The position numbers were made by a program, and so were the translations under genes. From an uncultured Negativicutes bacterium (GTDB taxonomy: Bacteria > Bacillota > Negativicutes > Veillonellales > Megasphaeraceae): a DNA stretch of 54,776 nt. This document shows, in pieces, positions 8,822-17,718 of the stretch. The DNA is taken from positions 1-54,776 of the forward strand of contig CAADUJ010000015.1 in NCBI GenBank assembly GCA_900752195.1, in the 5' to 3' direction. The notes below the pieces were generated by a model. That model did no database searches. It was not told the origin of the DNA and worked only from the letters and a program-made list of their open reading frames with translations. The stretch's first letter is position 1; each line of letters opens with the position of its first letter.

Positions 8822-10291
8822 ATGAATGAAGAAGAACAACAGAATACGTTACGACGAAGTCTGAAAGCCCGTCATATGAACATGATTGCCATTGGTGGTG
8901 CCATTGGTACAGGCTTATTCGTCGCTGGCGGCGAAACCGTCAGTACGGCTGGTCCTGGCGGTGCACTCTTAGCGTATTCCCTCATCGGCGTCATGGTATA
9001 TTTTCTCATGACAGGCCTTGGAGAAATGGCTGCCTATCTGCCCGTCAGCGGGTCCTTTGAAACCTACGCCAACCGCTACGTCGATAAGTCTCTCGGCTTT
9101 GCCTTAGGTTGGAACTACTGGTTCAACTGGGCCATTACGGTTGCAGCAGAACTCGTAGCCGGTGCCCTTATCATGAAGTACTGGTTTCCCGATGTGCCTG
9201 CGGCCTATTGGAGCGCGCTGTTCTTAATCGTTTTATTTGTACTGAATTATCTTTCGACGCGTTCCTATGGTGAAAGCGAATTCATTTTCGCCGGCATCAA
9301 GGTCCTGACGGTTTTGGTCTTCCTCTTTGCCGGTACGATGCTCATCATCGGCATCGGCCCCGAACCGTCTCCGGGATTTACGAACTGGACGATCGGCGAT
9401 GCGCCTTTTGTCGGCGGGTTTACCGCTATGCTGAGCATTTTCATGGTCGCTGGTTTCTCTTTCCAGGGTACGGAAATGATTGGTATCGCAGCTGGTGAAA
9501 GTGAAGATCCCGAAAAGAACGTACCCCGTGCAGTCCATTCGATTTTTTGGCGTATCTTGATTTTCTATTTAGGGGCTTTCGTCGTCATCGGCTTCCTCAT
9601 TCCGTATACGGATCCGAATCTGCTCAACACGGAAATCGAAAATATTTCCGTCAGCCCTTTTACGCTCGTCTTTGAACGGTTCGGCCTCGTCGCTGCCGCA
9701 TCGGTCATGAATGCCGTCATCTTGACAGCCGTCCTTTCGGCAGGCAATTCGGGCCTTTACGTTTCGACGCGTATGCTCTACGCCATGGCAGAAACAGGTC
9801 AGGCTCCGAAATGCTTTTTGAAGCTCAACAAACGCGGTGTTCCGAGCTATGCCTTGTTCGCTACGGTTATCTTCGGTCTCGCTGCGTTCCTGACTTCTCT
9901 CATTGGCGAAGGCAAGGCTTATGACTGGCTCGTCAATATCTCCGGTATGGCTGGCTTTATCACATGGATTGGTATTGCTATCTGTCATTACCGGTTCCGT
10001 AAAGCCTACATCGCCCAGGGCGGTGACCTCTCCAAGCTTCCTTACAAGGCAAGCCTCTATCCTTTTGGCCCGCTCCTGGCGCTGATTATGTGCATCATCG
10101 TCACGGCTGGTCAGAACTATTCTGCCTTTACTGGTGCGGAAATCGACTGGTATGGTGCCAGTGTTGCCTATATCGGTATCCCCGTATTCCTCGGCGTCTT
10201 CCTCTGGCATAAGATAAAGAACCACACCCATCTGATTCCGCTTCATGAAGTCGATCTGAGCCGCGAAGACAATCGGAAAATAAACTCCTAA
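8822..10291 (+). CDS. lysP: LysP-like amino-acid permease
   Basis: 489 aa from ATG 8822, preferred over ATG 8801 because AAAGG lies upstream at workable spacing. It is an APC-family transporter with about 12 membrane helices and the N-terminal signature LKARHMNMIAIGGAIGTGLF. Alignment by eye with E. coli LysP is close throughout (GPGGALLAYSLIGVMVYFLMT; FSFQGTEMIGIAAGESEDP; ISVSPFTLVFE). Proton-driven lysine uptake is therefore the best guess, though other basic or sulfonium amino acids are possible. It has its own promoter and a terminator hairpin, so it is probably monocistronic. Confidence 0.85.
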   Translation: MNEEEQQNTLRRSLKARHMNMIAIGGAIGTGLFVAGGETVSTAGPGGALLAYSLIGVMVYFLMTGLGEMAAYLPVSGSFETYANRYVDKSLGFALGWNYWFNWAITVAAELVAGALIMKYWFPDVPAAYWSALFLIVLFVLNYLSTRSYGESEFIFAGIKVLTVLVFLFAGTMLIIGIGPEPSPGFTNWTIGDAPFVGGFTAMLSIFMVAGFSFQGTEMIGIAAGESEDPEKNVPRAVHSIFWRILIFYLGAFVVIGFLIPYTDPNLLNTEIENISVSPFTLVFERFGLVAAASVMNAVILTAVLSAGNSGLYVSTRMLYAMAETGQAPKCFLKLNKRGVPSYALFATVIFGLAAFLTSLIGEGKAYDWLVNISGMAGFITWIGIAICHYRFRKAYIAQGGDLSKLPYKASLYPFGPLLALIMCIIVTAGQNYSAFTGAEIDWYGASVAYIGIPVFLGVFLWHKIKNHTHLIPLHEVDLSREDNRKINS

Positions 10292-10299
10292 CAGACACG

Positions 10300-10331
10300 A
10301 CACACCTGCAAGATCATCCTTGCAGGTGTGT
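10300..10331 (+). terminator. Terminator after the permease
   Basis: A 13-bp perfect stem (ACACACCTGCAAG with its complement) and six-base loop immediately after the stop codon; the following T-run is weak. Confidence 0.6.
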
Positions 10332-10378
10332 TTGCCTATAAGTGGCACCCTCGGATACCTGACACGGTCATGCATGCA

Positions 10379-10415
10379 AAAAATCCCAGGAAACTAAGCG
10401 TTCCTGGGATTTTTC
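10379..10415 (-). terminator. Terminator of the symporter gene
   Basis: AAAAATCCCAGGAA and its complement form a stem with A and T runs on both sides, so it can end transcription in both directions. It lies just past the stop of the minus-strand symporter. Confidence 0.75.
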
Positions 10416-10438
10416 ATTTTAGTTTTGCCTATTAGACG

Positions 10439-11752
10439 TTAGGCTTCTACAGGTGTACCGGACTGTCCTGTTTTATCTAATTCGTGGCGCAGATCGTGAT
10501 CGGTCATAGCGCATACGGCCGAGTCGGACCAAACGTTTTCTGCCGTTTCAATCATATCGATGATCGTATAGATAGGCAGGATAATACCCATGATGCCGAT
10601 GGGAGCACCGATGGACGACATGAGCGAAAGCGTCAGGAAGTAGCAGCCCATGGGCACGCCAGCATTGCCAACGGCGGCGAGGACGGCGATGAAGAGCCAA
10701 ACGATCATCGTCGACAAGGACAATTCAAAGCCTGCATTTTGCATGAGGAAGAGGCTGGTGACGAGGATGAAAGCAGCACAGCCATTCATGTTGATTGTCG
10801 TGCAGATTGGCAGTACGAAGCGAGATACTTGTTTGTGGACGCCAAGATTCTGTTCCGCCGATGCCAGCGTTACAGGCAATGTGCCGGCAGAGCTCTTTGT
10901 GAAGAGGGCTACGGCAATGGCAGGCGACATCTTCTTGAATACGTAAATCGGATTAAGACCCCGAATGATCAGGAAGAGGGGCAATACGATGAAGAACTGG
11001 ATGACGTTGCCGCCTAAGACGACGAGGGTGTATTTGCCTAATGCACCGACGATGACACCGGCTTCGATCTGGGCCGAAAGCTGGGCCGCAAATGCGAGGA
11101 TGCCGACAGGTAAAATCCAGAGGATGGCTTTGATGAGTGTAAAGAGCAGTTCCTGAAGGCCCGTAATGCCTTTGAGAAGGATTTCACGGTTTTCTGTCTT
11201 CGGCATAAATGCCAGGGCAAGGCCGACGGCAGCGGCGATGATCATGACCGACAGAACGTTACCTGCCAGGAATGGTTGGAGAATATTGTTCGGGATTACC
11301 GACAGGATGTGGTCATAATAGGTGACGTGTTCCAGTTTCTGCGGTACGTTGGCTGCGCCTGCATTGATGATATCCATCGGCAAGTTGCCCGGAGCAATGA
11401 CAATGAATAAGATGAGTCCGATGGCAGCTGCACAGATTGTCGTTGCCAGCGTATACGTAACAGCGTGGGCGAAAATTCGTCCTGTTTCTTTTTTAGCTCC
11501 CAAGGAAGCCAGTGTCGTAATGACGGCTAACGCGATAGTCGGTACTGCAATGAACTGGAATAAGCGTGTGAAGACAGTAGCAATAAAATCAAATAAGCTG
11601 TTCAATGCAGGGATTCCTAACCATCCCAGAACGCCGCCTATGATAAGAGCCGCAATCCAAAGGACGAACTGACGTCCTTTATGTTGGTTTCGACTCTGGC
11701 GGATGACGTCTTGTGCTTGTTGGCGGACGTCTTGTTGTGGATTCCTTTCCAT
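10439..11752 (-). CDS. Dicarboxylate/amino-acid:cation symporter (DAACS family)
   Basis: 437 aa from ATG 11752, chosen because GGGAGG lies 9 bp upstream; an ATG at 11779 would overlap that site. It is a polytopic membrane protein with DAACS hallmarks: a serine-rich hairpin FTKSSAGTLPVTL (near 300) and the TTINMNGCAAF motif (near 330) that forms the sodium/substrate site. It imports glutamate, aspartate, serine or C4-dicarboxylates with sodium or protons; the substrate cannot be told from sequence. The 340 bp upstream (11753-12094) is AT-rich and holds its promoter region plus the terminator of the next gene. Confidence 0.88.
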   Translation of the reverse strand: MERNPQQDVRQQAQDVIRQSRNQHKGRQFVLWIAALIIGGVLGWLGIPALNSLFDFIATVFTRLFQFIAVPTIALAVITTLASLGAKKETGRIFAHAVTYTLATTICAAAIGLILFIVIAPGNLPMDIINAGAANVPQKLEHVTYYDHILSVIPNNILQPFLAGNVLSVMIIAAAVGLALAFMPKTENREILLKGITGLQELLFTLIKAILWILPVGILAFAAQLSAQIEAGVIVGALGKYTLVVLGGNVIQFFIVLPLFLIIRGLNPIYVFKKMSPAIAVALFTKSSAGTLPVTLASAEQNLGVHKQVSRFVLPICTTINMNGCAAFILVTSLFLMQNAGFELSLSTMIVWLFIAVLAAVGNAGVPMGCYFLTLSLMSSIGAPIGIMGIILPIYTIIDMIETAENVWSDSAVCAMTDHDLRHELDKTGQSGTPVEA

Positions 11753-12035
11753 AGTAAAAAACCTCCCATAAAAATACATAAACAGATACTATATATATTT
11801 GTTTGTATGCTATTATAGGCGATTCCCCATAGTATGTCAAAGTATACGATTTTGAAAATATTTTAATATTTTTAGTTTATAATCGTTGTTTACATTGTAT
11901 TTTTACGTTATCTTTACTATATTTTTTAATATTCTTTAATAAAATACTATTTTAGTGATATTTAGGAAGGTTAGAACTTTGTTCTACATATTGTATTCAA
12001 TTTTAGAATGTATACCATACTTGTAAACTATAAAA

Positions 12036-12079
12036 AAGAATAGTACCGCTACCGATAGTGTCGGCGCGATACTATTCCA
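12036..12079 (-). terminator. Terminator of the secreted-protein gene
   Basis: GAATAGTA (12038-12045) pairs with TACTATTC (12070-12077), with further pairing inside (ACCGA/TCGGC). It lies downstream of the minus-strand gene and is followed on that strand by TTTTTTATAG. Confidence 0.65.
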
Positions 12080-12094
12080 GTCAAAAGCCCGTCA

Positions 12095-12925
12095 TTAAGG
12101 CAAAATCGTTACGGTAATAGTAGCCGCATGGTCCCAATCATAGCTGTCAGGGATCATGGTGATGTCCGTTTTCCCTGCTACTTTTGCTTTCATGACACCG
12201 CGTTGAGAAAAATCGAAATAGTCGCCACTTGTTAAGATGCGTTCTCCTACTCCTCTGTTCATGCGGCGTAATTGAAGGGTGTCGCCTATTTTCATCGTCA
12301 ATGAGGTCGCACTCATGGTAACGTGATGGTCCTCATCGATGGTGTATGTAATGCGATGTGTCGCCTGAACGGGTAGCTGTTGCGGTAGCTCTTTACGGAC
12401 CAGCTGTGTCCCATTCCACGTATAGAATGTATCCATGCTGTATTGCGTTTCCAGAATTTTTCCATCATAAAACAGGGCATTGCCTTGTGGAATCTGGGAC
12501 CGCGTCAGGATGGGTTCGGTTTTTCCATGGTTCCATGCCAGGACTTCATAGTGCAGGAAGGAGCCTGATCCTTCCCATTCGCGGAACAGGACCTGCTTTT
12601 CTTCTTGTGGCAAGACGCGTCCCGTCGATACGACGACAGGCATGTACATCTTTTCCGTGACATATAAAGGTTTCCATCCTTGTGTGGCGTCGTCATAGGC
12701 CATGATGGCTCCTATATGAGAGGGCTCATAGGGATGGCCGAAGATGCGACCTGTCACAACGGCTTCATCTCGGTTGTGATCGGTAAAGTCAAGATATTGG
12801 ATGGATGCCACTTGAAAGTCTGGATACAACGTTGCCAGTGACTCACTTGGACCGGCGGCCATGACAGACAGAGAGCTTCCCAGCGCAAGTGCCACCAGGG
12901 CCGAAATGATTTGTTTTTTCATCAT
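12095..12925 (-). CDS. Secreted protein of unknown function
   Basis: 276 aa. It has a clear Sec signal peptide (MMKKQIISALVALALGSSLSVMAAG, cut near residue 24) behind a good ribosome binding site (AGGAGG). The mature protein is strand-rich, with a C-terminal region (TSLTMKIGDTLQLRR...GVMKAKVAGKTDITMIPDSYDWDHAATITVTI) that looks like a Big/Ig-like repeat of the kind found in surface proteins. I do not recognise the N-terminal part. It is probably periplasmic and sits alone between two terminated units. Confidence 0.7.
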   Translation of the reverse strand: MMKKQIISALVALALGSSLSVMAAGPSESLATLYPDFQVASIQYLDFTDHNRDEAVVTGRIFGHPYEPSHIGAIMAYDDATQGWKPLYVTEKMYMPVVVSTGRVLPQEEKQVLFREWEGSGSFLHYEVLAWNHGKTEPILTRSQIPQGNALFYDGKILETQYSMDTFYTWNGTQLVRKELPQQLPVQATHRITYTIDEDHHVTMSATSLTMKIGDTLQLRRMNRGVGERILTSGDYFDFSQRGVMKAKVAGKTDITMIPDSYDWDHAATITVTILP

Positions 12926-12990
12926 ATACTCCTCCTATTCATTCATTTCGTGACGAGAGAACACTACTGCATAGTAAAATAAAGCCTTTT

Positions 12991-13743
12991 TTACTCGTTA
13001 TGAGACAACGTGCAGTGAAAGTCTTGCACGTCTTTTTGATAGGCGTTGATGAGCGTCGATGTATCTAATCCATAGGCTACGTGGTCAAAGCCTTTGCGGG
13101 CCCATTTGACGGCATCTTTCATCGTACCGGCAAAGATATACGATTGTTTGCCCTCCCTCTGGCACGCTGCAAGGATTCTGTCGATGCCTTTGAGAAGAAG
13201 GGGATGATCAAACTCCAAAGGAATATCCAACGCAATGGAGAGGTCAAAGGGGCCGACAAAAATACCATCCACGCCAGGAAGAGCCGTGATGGCCTCAATC
13301 TGGTCGAGGGCTTCCTTTGTTTCACATTGCGGGATGACGCTGCAACGTCGGTTACATTCTTCCATATAGGCCATGACGTCGCGGCCCCATGGATCTGCGC
13401 CCCAACCAGTCGTTCGGTTCGGGCAAAAGCCTCGATTGCCTACTGGCGGAAATTTGGCATGATCGACAACCGTCCTGACTTCATCTACCCCGTGTATATT
13501 GGGTATGATCAATCCGCAAGCGCCGATGTCGAGCATGCGCAGGACATAGGGACGACGTATATCGCCTATGCGGACCAGAGGAAGAAGATTCCCCCGTTCT
13601 GCCGCGACGATATAATCGGCTACGGTCTCTTCCGAAAAGCAGCCATGCTCCGTATCGATGACGACAAAATCAAGTCCTGTCCGTGTCAGACACTCCATGG
13701 CCCCGCGGCCACCCATTTCAAAAAATGTACCAAATCTAGTCAT
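12991..13743 (-). CDS. HpcH/HpaI-family 2-oxo acid aldolase
   Basis: 250 aa, a full-length class II aldolase of the HpcH/HpaI group. It shows FVVIDTEHG (near residue 27-35), the basic/metal region RGFCPNRT, PQCETKEALDQIEAI (metal-binding Glu), and GIFVGPFDLSIAL (metal-binding Asp). Members cleave 4-hydroxy-2-oxo acids to pyruvate plus an aldehyde; the natural substrate (hydroxy-ketoheptanedioate, ketodeoxyrhamnonate, ketodeoxyglucarate) is not evident. A strong AGGAGG precedes the start. Before island insertion this gene would have lain directly downstream of rpsI. Confidence 0.85.
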   Translation of the reverse strand: MTRFGTFFEMGGRGAMECLTRTGLDFVVIDTEHGCFSEETVADYIVAAERGNLLPLVRIGDIRRPYVLRMLDIGACGLIIPNIHGVDEVRTVVDHAKFPPVGNRGFCPNRTTGWGADPWGRDVMAYMEECNRRCSVIPQCETKEALDQIEAITALPGVDGIFVGPFDLSIALDIPLEFDHPLLLKGIDRILAACQREGKQSYIFAGTMKDAVKWARKGFDHVAYGLDTSTLINAYQKDVQDFHCTLSHNE

Positions 13744-13833
13744 ATCGTCCTCCTTTCTGCAAATACATCGTATGTAGTATCAGTATAGCTGAAATGAACC
13801 AATAAAGCTAGAAGTAGTTTGGATATAATAAAA

Positions 13834-13900
13834 AAACCGCTTGAACACTGGATTCAAGCGGTTTTTGATTGCAATAATATTCTCGGAAATTAACGTTTCG
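13834..13900. repeat. Left attachment repeat (copy of the rpsI 3' end)
   Basis: This 67-bp segment matches 28168-28234 with two differences (13852 and 13896). It contains the rpsI terminator hairpin and, on the minus strand, the last codons F-S-K-R-stop of ribosomal protein S9. The next codons into the island (CAA TTT TCG AAA CGT) are synonymous with the chromosomal copy (CAG TTC TCG AAG CGT). The left copy is therefore a replacement rpsI end carried by the element. Confidence 0.85.
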
Positions 13901-14042
13901 AAAATTGGAAATCCATCAACCATGAGCTTTATCGACAAAAAAGGGTATTGTATGTGCATTGTAAAAATTTTCGAATACCACCTTATTTTTATAATTCGCT
14001 CATCTTTATACTCTTTTTCATAGATATCATTGGCCTAGTCTT

Positions 14043-14093
14043 TCAATAATGGCGATGTTGCCCTGCCGTTTCTCTATATTCTTTAATCGTCAT
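14043..14093 (-). pseudogene. Tiny ORF with strong ribosome binding site
   Basis: ATG 14093 follows GGGGAGG and encodes MTIKEYRETAGQHRHY-stop. In the next frame the reading continues NIAIIERLGQ-stop, so this may be the start of a small phage protein with a one-base indel, or a short leader peptide. It is too short to assign. Confidence 0.25.
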
Positions 14094-14119
14094 TTTAATT
14101 ACCTCCCCTTCGTTTACTT

Positions 14120-14338
14120 CTATTCCGCGTCAATACAACCGTCTTCATCTCGGCCCAGGATGTCCATACCGGCGTTGATGATTTCTTTAAATACCTGATA
14201 CTGCCCGTCTGTCATTTCTACGTTATCTTCTCCATCAATCATCGTGTGGCATTCACCGGCATCGGAATCAAGTGCTTCTGGCAGACGATACGTGTCGTCA
14301 AGGCATGTATGGAGCTGCGCCGCTATTGCACATTGATA
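14120..14338 (-). pseudogene. Acidic small protein remnant
   Basis: An open frame runs from 14338 (after a stop) to TAG at 14120. It has no start codon until ATG 14242, which would give a 40-aa acidic peptide ending ILGRDEDGCIDAE. The upstream codons (LPEALDSDAGECHT) also read as protein, so the 5' end of a longer gene was probably lost. No family is recognised. The rest of 13901-14495 holds nothing else I can support. Confidence 0.35.
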
Positions 14339-14495
14339 CTACGTTCCGTTTTCCCCTTCCCTTTGATTATATTGTAGCATTTTATATGTAGTAATTTAAA
14401 AAATATGGGAAAAATAAGGAATTTGCTATTTCAAAAGACGTGTTTTTGATATGGTTGATTGATTGCCTATAGCAAAAGCATCATTTTTGCAATAC

Positions 14496-14530
14496 AAAAA
14501 AAAGACCATCAACAAAATGCTGATGGTCCT
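14496..14530 (-). terminator. Terminator after the ATPase-nuclease pair
   Basis: GACCATCAACA (14504-14514) pairs with TGCTGATGGTC, followed on the minus strand by eight or so T. It lies about 100 bp past the end of the nuclease-like gene. Confidence 0.65.
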
Positions 14531-14632
14531 TACTGTGGTGAACTGTCACTTACCCAAAGCGAACATATATGCGGAATTTTACCAAGATTATTTTTTGTGT
14601 GTTAGACATTTTTTGGTATAAAAAACATTCTT

Positions 14633-15223
14633 TTAGGAATTATTACTTAAAAATGCATATTGATCAATTTTTTCCAAAAATTGATCAGGCGTTTGAATAC
14701 AAACTTCGTCAAAAAATTTTAATAAAGAACAATAATCACGAACAGATTTAGCCTTTTCTTCAAGTACAGAGGCTTTGTTCGCTAGTAAATTCACAGCTTC
14801 ATTCACACATTGATAATTGGTTTCTCCATTCATCGTTGCACTGCTACAAACTAATATAAACCTTGCTTTTAATTTTGTCTTGGAAAGAAAACAAGAGTCC
14901 AAAATAATATTTTCTATATATCTAGTACTATCTGCAATTTTTCTTTTTATATTGTCATTTTCCTGGGATGTTAACAAACAATTCTTAAATTCAATAAAAT
15001 TAAGATATCCATTCTTTAAGGTTAATCCGTCAACACTCCTTATCTCTATACTTTTTCTATTTTTCCTACAATATTTTTTTATAATTCTATCAAAATTATA
15101 TGTCTTATAATTGGAACTGCACCAACTATTATTTTTATTAGTGGTATCAGTAGATAATTTAGTAATTGTTTGAAGTAAATCTGAATATCTGTCAAACATG
15201 TCTTGTAAATTTTGCTTCGACAT
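14633..15223 (-). CDS. Putative PD-(D/E)XK nuclease partner of an AAA ATPase
   Basis: 196 aa, AT-rich and Lys/Asn-rich. The region SIEIRSVDGLTLKNGYLNFIEFKN contains D65 followed 12 residues later by E78-F79-K80. That D...ExK arrangement between two strands is typical of restriction-endonuclease-fold nucleases. The N-terminal and C-terminal parts are helical. The gene starts 15 bp after the ATPase gene with a good AAGGATG site, so the two form an operon. ATPase plus nuclease pairs are common in phage defence (for example Septu and Gabija in layout), but this protein is not a homologue I recognise. Function is inferred from motif and context only. Confidence 0.55.
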   Translation of the reverse strand: MSKQNLQDMFDRYSDLLQTITKLSTDTTNKNNSWCSSNYKTYNFDRIIKKYCRKNRKSIEIRSVDGLTLKNGYLNFIEFKNCLLTSQENDNIKRKIADSTRYIENIILDSCFLSKTKLKARFILVCSSATMNGETNYQCVNEAVNLLANKASVLEEKAKSVRDYCSLLKFFDEVCIQTPDQFLEKIDQYAFLSNNS

Positions 15224-15238
15224 AAAACGTCATCCTTA

Positions 15239-16552
15239 TCATTTCATAGAATCATTATTAGCATCATCGATATTATTTAAAATAGCAAATGCATCTGCCA
15301 TTTTTTTAAAAAGAGAATCTATTTTATCAGTTTTATCTACGAAATATGCAAAATTATCTTTAGGATCATTAGCCGATAAATAAAATTTGCACTTATCTCT
15401 AACTCCATATTTTACTGCAAATACATCTATCGCTCTCAAAAAATATGGACTATGCGTTGTTAATAAAATAGTTAGATTGAAAAACTTTTGTAACAAAACG
15501 ATCAACTCAGCATAAATTATTTGCCATTCTGGATGCAGATGTATTTCGGGTTCATCTAAAACCAAAACATCTTTATTTTTTAAGACATCATCTTCTAAAA
15601 GTTTTTTTAATATAATAAATGCCTTAATTCCAGTAGATAAATTAGAAACTTTAATAGCATCAATAAAAGTATCATTTTTTAAAGCAATTTCGCCTCTGTC
15701 AGAGAAAATAAATTCTCCACGTACTACATGCTTTAATCTTGCATTAATTTCTTCTAATTGCTTTTCAGCTAAAATTCTCTCAACCAAATGCCCTCTTTTT
15801 CTCTGTCTTAAATATTTCTTTAAACATCTGTTAATTTCAAATCTCCCATCCACCCCTAATAAAAAGTCTGGTACTATATTTTTTCCCAATATTGTATCCA
15901 CAATAAAAGGATCATCTATATAAACGGCTTTATTTAATAAATTTATATTTTGTTCAATTTTTTCACAAAAGCCATTAGAAAAAACTCCTTTTATAGTTTT
16001 ATCTTTAATATTTAATTCTACAATAGCACTAGTATTTTCTTTTATTCCTAAAAACAAAGAATTAACCTGAGAATTGAATAAACTTTTAAAATAGTCTCCA
16101 ATTATTTGCACTTTTAAATCACAATCACTTATTTTCTTTATTTTCCCCAATCTATTAATTATATTATTTTTCAATATATGTCTTTCTTCAAAAGATAAAT
16201 CTTGTAACTCTTCGCCCAATATTGTTTCTATAAGATTATCTATATTAAGATTATCTATATCATCAATAATAATATGGCCTTTCTTCAAATGATTAGGTAC
16301 GATAAAAATATTGTGAAAAGTTCCTTTTCCATTAATAAAAGAATTTATTTCAGAAGCTATAGCCCGACGTATAGCTTCATTTCTTTCATCTTTAATCTTT
16401 TGATTTATATCATTAAAAGCATCAAAAAGTGCAAATAAAATCTTTCCAATAGTGCTTTTCCCTGTATTATTATCCCCAGCAATTACCGTAATTCCATTAA
16501 ATTCGATATTAGCATGCTTTATTTTAGCAAAATTATCAATAAGTAAATTCAT
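15239..16552 (-). CDS. AAA family ATPase (OLD/AAA_15-21-like, no Toprim)
   Basis: 437 aa. Walker A GDNNTGKST is at 26-34, a signature-like NLSTGIKAF near 310, Walker B VLVLDEPEIHLHPEW near 335, and the switch histidine in LLTTHSPYFLRAID near 375. This is the layout of single-gene AAA_15/AAA_21 ATPases. The protein ends shortly after, without the Toprim domain of OLD nucleases, so the catalytic partner is probably the downstream D-ExK protein. The ribosome binding site GAGGGAT is good. The operon is strongly AT-rich compared with flanking phage genes, suggesting a separate acquisition. DNA-end sensing followed by nuclease activation is a plausible role. Confidence 0.75.
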   Translation of the reverse strand: MNLLIDNFAKIKHANIEFNGITVIAGDNNTGKSTIGKILFALFDAFNDINQKIKDERNEAIRRAIASEINSFINGKGTFHNIFIVPNHLKKGHIIIDDIDNLNIDNLIETILGEELQDLSFEERHILKNNIINRLGKIKKISDCDLKVQIIGDYFKSLFNSQVNSLFLGIKENTSAIVELNIKDKTIKGVFSNGFCEKIEQNINLLNKAVYIDDPFIVDTILGKNIVPDFLLGVDGRFEINRCLKKYLRQRKRGHLVERILAEKQLEEINARLKHVVRGEFIFSDRGEIALKNDTFIDAIKVSNLSTGIKAFIILKKLLEDDVLKNKDVLVLDEPEIHLHPEWQIIYAELIVLLQKFFNLTILLTTHSPYFLRAIDVFAVKYGVRDKCKFYLSANDPKDNFAYFVDKTDKIDSLFKKMADAFAILNNIDDANNDSMK

Positions 16553-16663
16553 ATATTATCCCTCATTCATCACTTACACTTAGATAAAATTATATAAAAA
16601 GCTTTATTGCCATTATAACAGCACATCTACAGAAAAACCACTACCTCTTTAAAAATTTATTAC

Positions 16664-16712
16664 AAAAAAAGAGGGCACTAGGCCGATTATACATCAGCTT
16701 AGTGCCTTTTCT
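16664..16712 (-). terminator. Terminator ending the phage gene run
   Basis: GGGCACTAGGC pairs with GCTTAGTGCC across a short loop, with A/T runs on both sides. It lies just after the stop at 16726 and may serve both directions. Confidence 0.65.
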
Positions 16713-16725
16713 TTATACTACTATA

Positions 16726-17022
16726 TTACTGCACAGCAGGCGCAGTTTCGTCGTCCGCTGCTTTTTCCAAGATTTTTGTAACCACCTTTTTAGTTACGGA
16801 CCATACGAGATTAATTCCCGTGTTGATGAGCTTCGCACGGATTTTAACCCAGCCGGACGCAGACGCTTCAGTTTCAGCCGTCTGCGCCGCTTCAAAATCA
16901 TCGATAGCGGCATCAACGTAAGGAAAAACTGTGTTTTCCACAAAATCTAATGTGTTATCTTTCAATTCTTCAAATACTTCTTCCAATGCTTCGCTTACTA
17001 CGTTTTTGGTGTCTTCGTTCAT
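16726..17022 (-). CDS. Small phage-associated hypothetical protein
   Basis: 98 aa with an acidic N-terminal half (VSEALEEVFEELKDNTLDFVENT) and a more hydrophobic amphipathic segment near the C-terminus (LINTGINLVWSVTKKVVTKILEKA). It begins after an AGGAG site located inside the end of the gp10-like gene, overlapping it by 53 bp. It is the last gene of the head-tail run. No family is recognised; a tail-assembly accessory protein is possible. Confidence 0.5.
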   Translation of the reverse strand: MNEDTKNVVSEALEEVFEELKDNTLDFVENTVFPYVDAAIDDFEAAQTAETEASASGWVKIRAKLINTGINLVWSVTKKVVTKILEKAADDETAPAVQ

Positions 17023-17341
17023 ATTTCGTCAATCTCCTATTCCATTTTATCAACCGTTTGACGATAGTCGGCACAAAACGCCCCGGTGTCTGCCGGTAGC
17101 CGTATTCTACGTGAGCCGCATACTCGGTATTGTTGTATACCGTCACAGTTTCTTGCACAGACCGGGTGCGGCGCCAGCCGTTTTTCAACACGCCTGTATC
17201 CGTCGGCGTATTGTCTTTCGCATGACCGATGATGACTTCAGCTTCCTGGGCGACGAACCTGTCGCGCTTCGCCGCCCCCGCTTTCGCAATTCGATCCAGA
17301 TGGTCGCCGAACTCATCAAATCCGCCAAATTGAATCCCCAT
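16970..17341 (-). CDS. HK97 gp10-like phage head-tail protein
   Basis: 123 aa. The N-terminal part (GGFDEFGDHLDRIAKAG...) and the central motif AKDNTPTDTGVLKNGWRRT...YNNTEYAAHVEYGYRQTPGRFVP are characteristic of the HK97 gp10 family, which links head and tail in siphophages. The normal C-terminal strand after GRFVP is replaced by a basic stretch (KRLIKWNRRLTKYERRHQKRSKR) that runs into the next gene. The last third has therefore probably been shifted or truncated. It follows the head-closure gene in the usual order. Confidence 0.75.
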   Translation of the reverse strand: MGIQFGGFDEFGDHLDRIAKAGAAKRDRFVAQEAEVIIGHAKDNTPTDTGVLKNGWRRTRSVQETVTVYNNTEYAAHVEYGYRQTPGRFVPTIVKRLIKWNRRLTKYERRHQKRSKRSIGRSI

Positions 17342-17373
17342 CAGGCCTCACTATCCCTTCGTACGCTGATTTC

Positions 17374-17718
17374 TTAGTGAGTCGGATACTTGAACGCCTG
17401 AGCCGCATACAGCACAAACGTCTGCCCTTCGTGCGTGATGGTCAGTGCATCATCGGGCTGAATGTCATACGACGGCTCCAGACAAATATGCAGGTCCGCC
17501 CGCAGCCAGTATTCCCGGTCACGCTGCTCGCTTTGCAATTCTTTGCCATACTGGCTCAATTTGCAAGGCACATCAGTATACACGTCCGTCATAGCAAAGC
17601 TGTTTGCGCCTTCGTCGTCTAATACGGACATCTGCCGCGATACCGTCACGCGATCCAGATACATGTACCGCCTCAGGGCTGCGCGGCATCGTTCGTATGG
17701 CATGGGCATGTCGGCCAC
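17374..17718 (-). CDS. Phage head-closure (minor capsid) protein
   Basis: 114 aa. The pattern YLDRVTVSRQMSVLDDEGANSFAMTDVYTDVPCKLSQYG...DIQPDDALTITHEGQTFVLYAAQAFKY fits small head-tail joining proteins of siphophages (SPP1 gp16-like / YqbH-like). It overlaps the connector gene upstream by 46 bp and precedes gp10, the canonical order. Assigned from pattern and position. Confidence 0.65.
   Translation of the reverse strand: MADMPMPYERCRAALRRYMYLDRVTVSRQMSVLDDEGANSFAMTDVYTDVPCKLSQYGKELQSEQRDREYWLRADLHICLEPSYDIQPDDALTITHEGQTFVLYAAQAFKYPTH

Noticed and set aside
9569..10375. 268-codon frame antisense to the permease
   Set aside because: Highly charged composition mirroring a membrane protein gene; the permease on the other strand matches LysP throughout.
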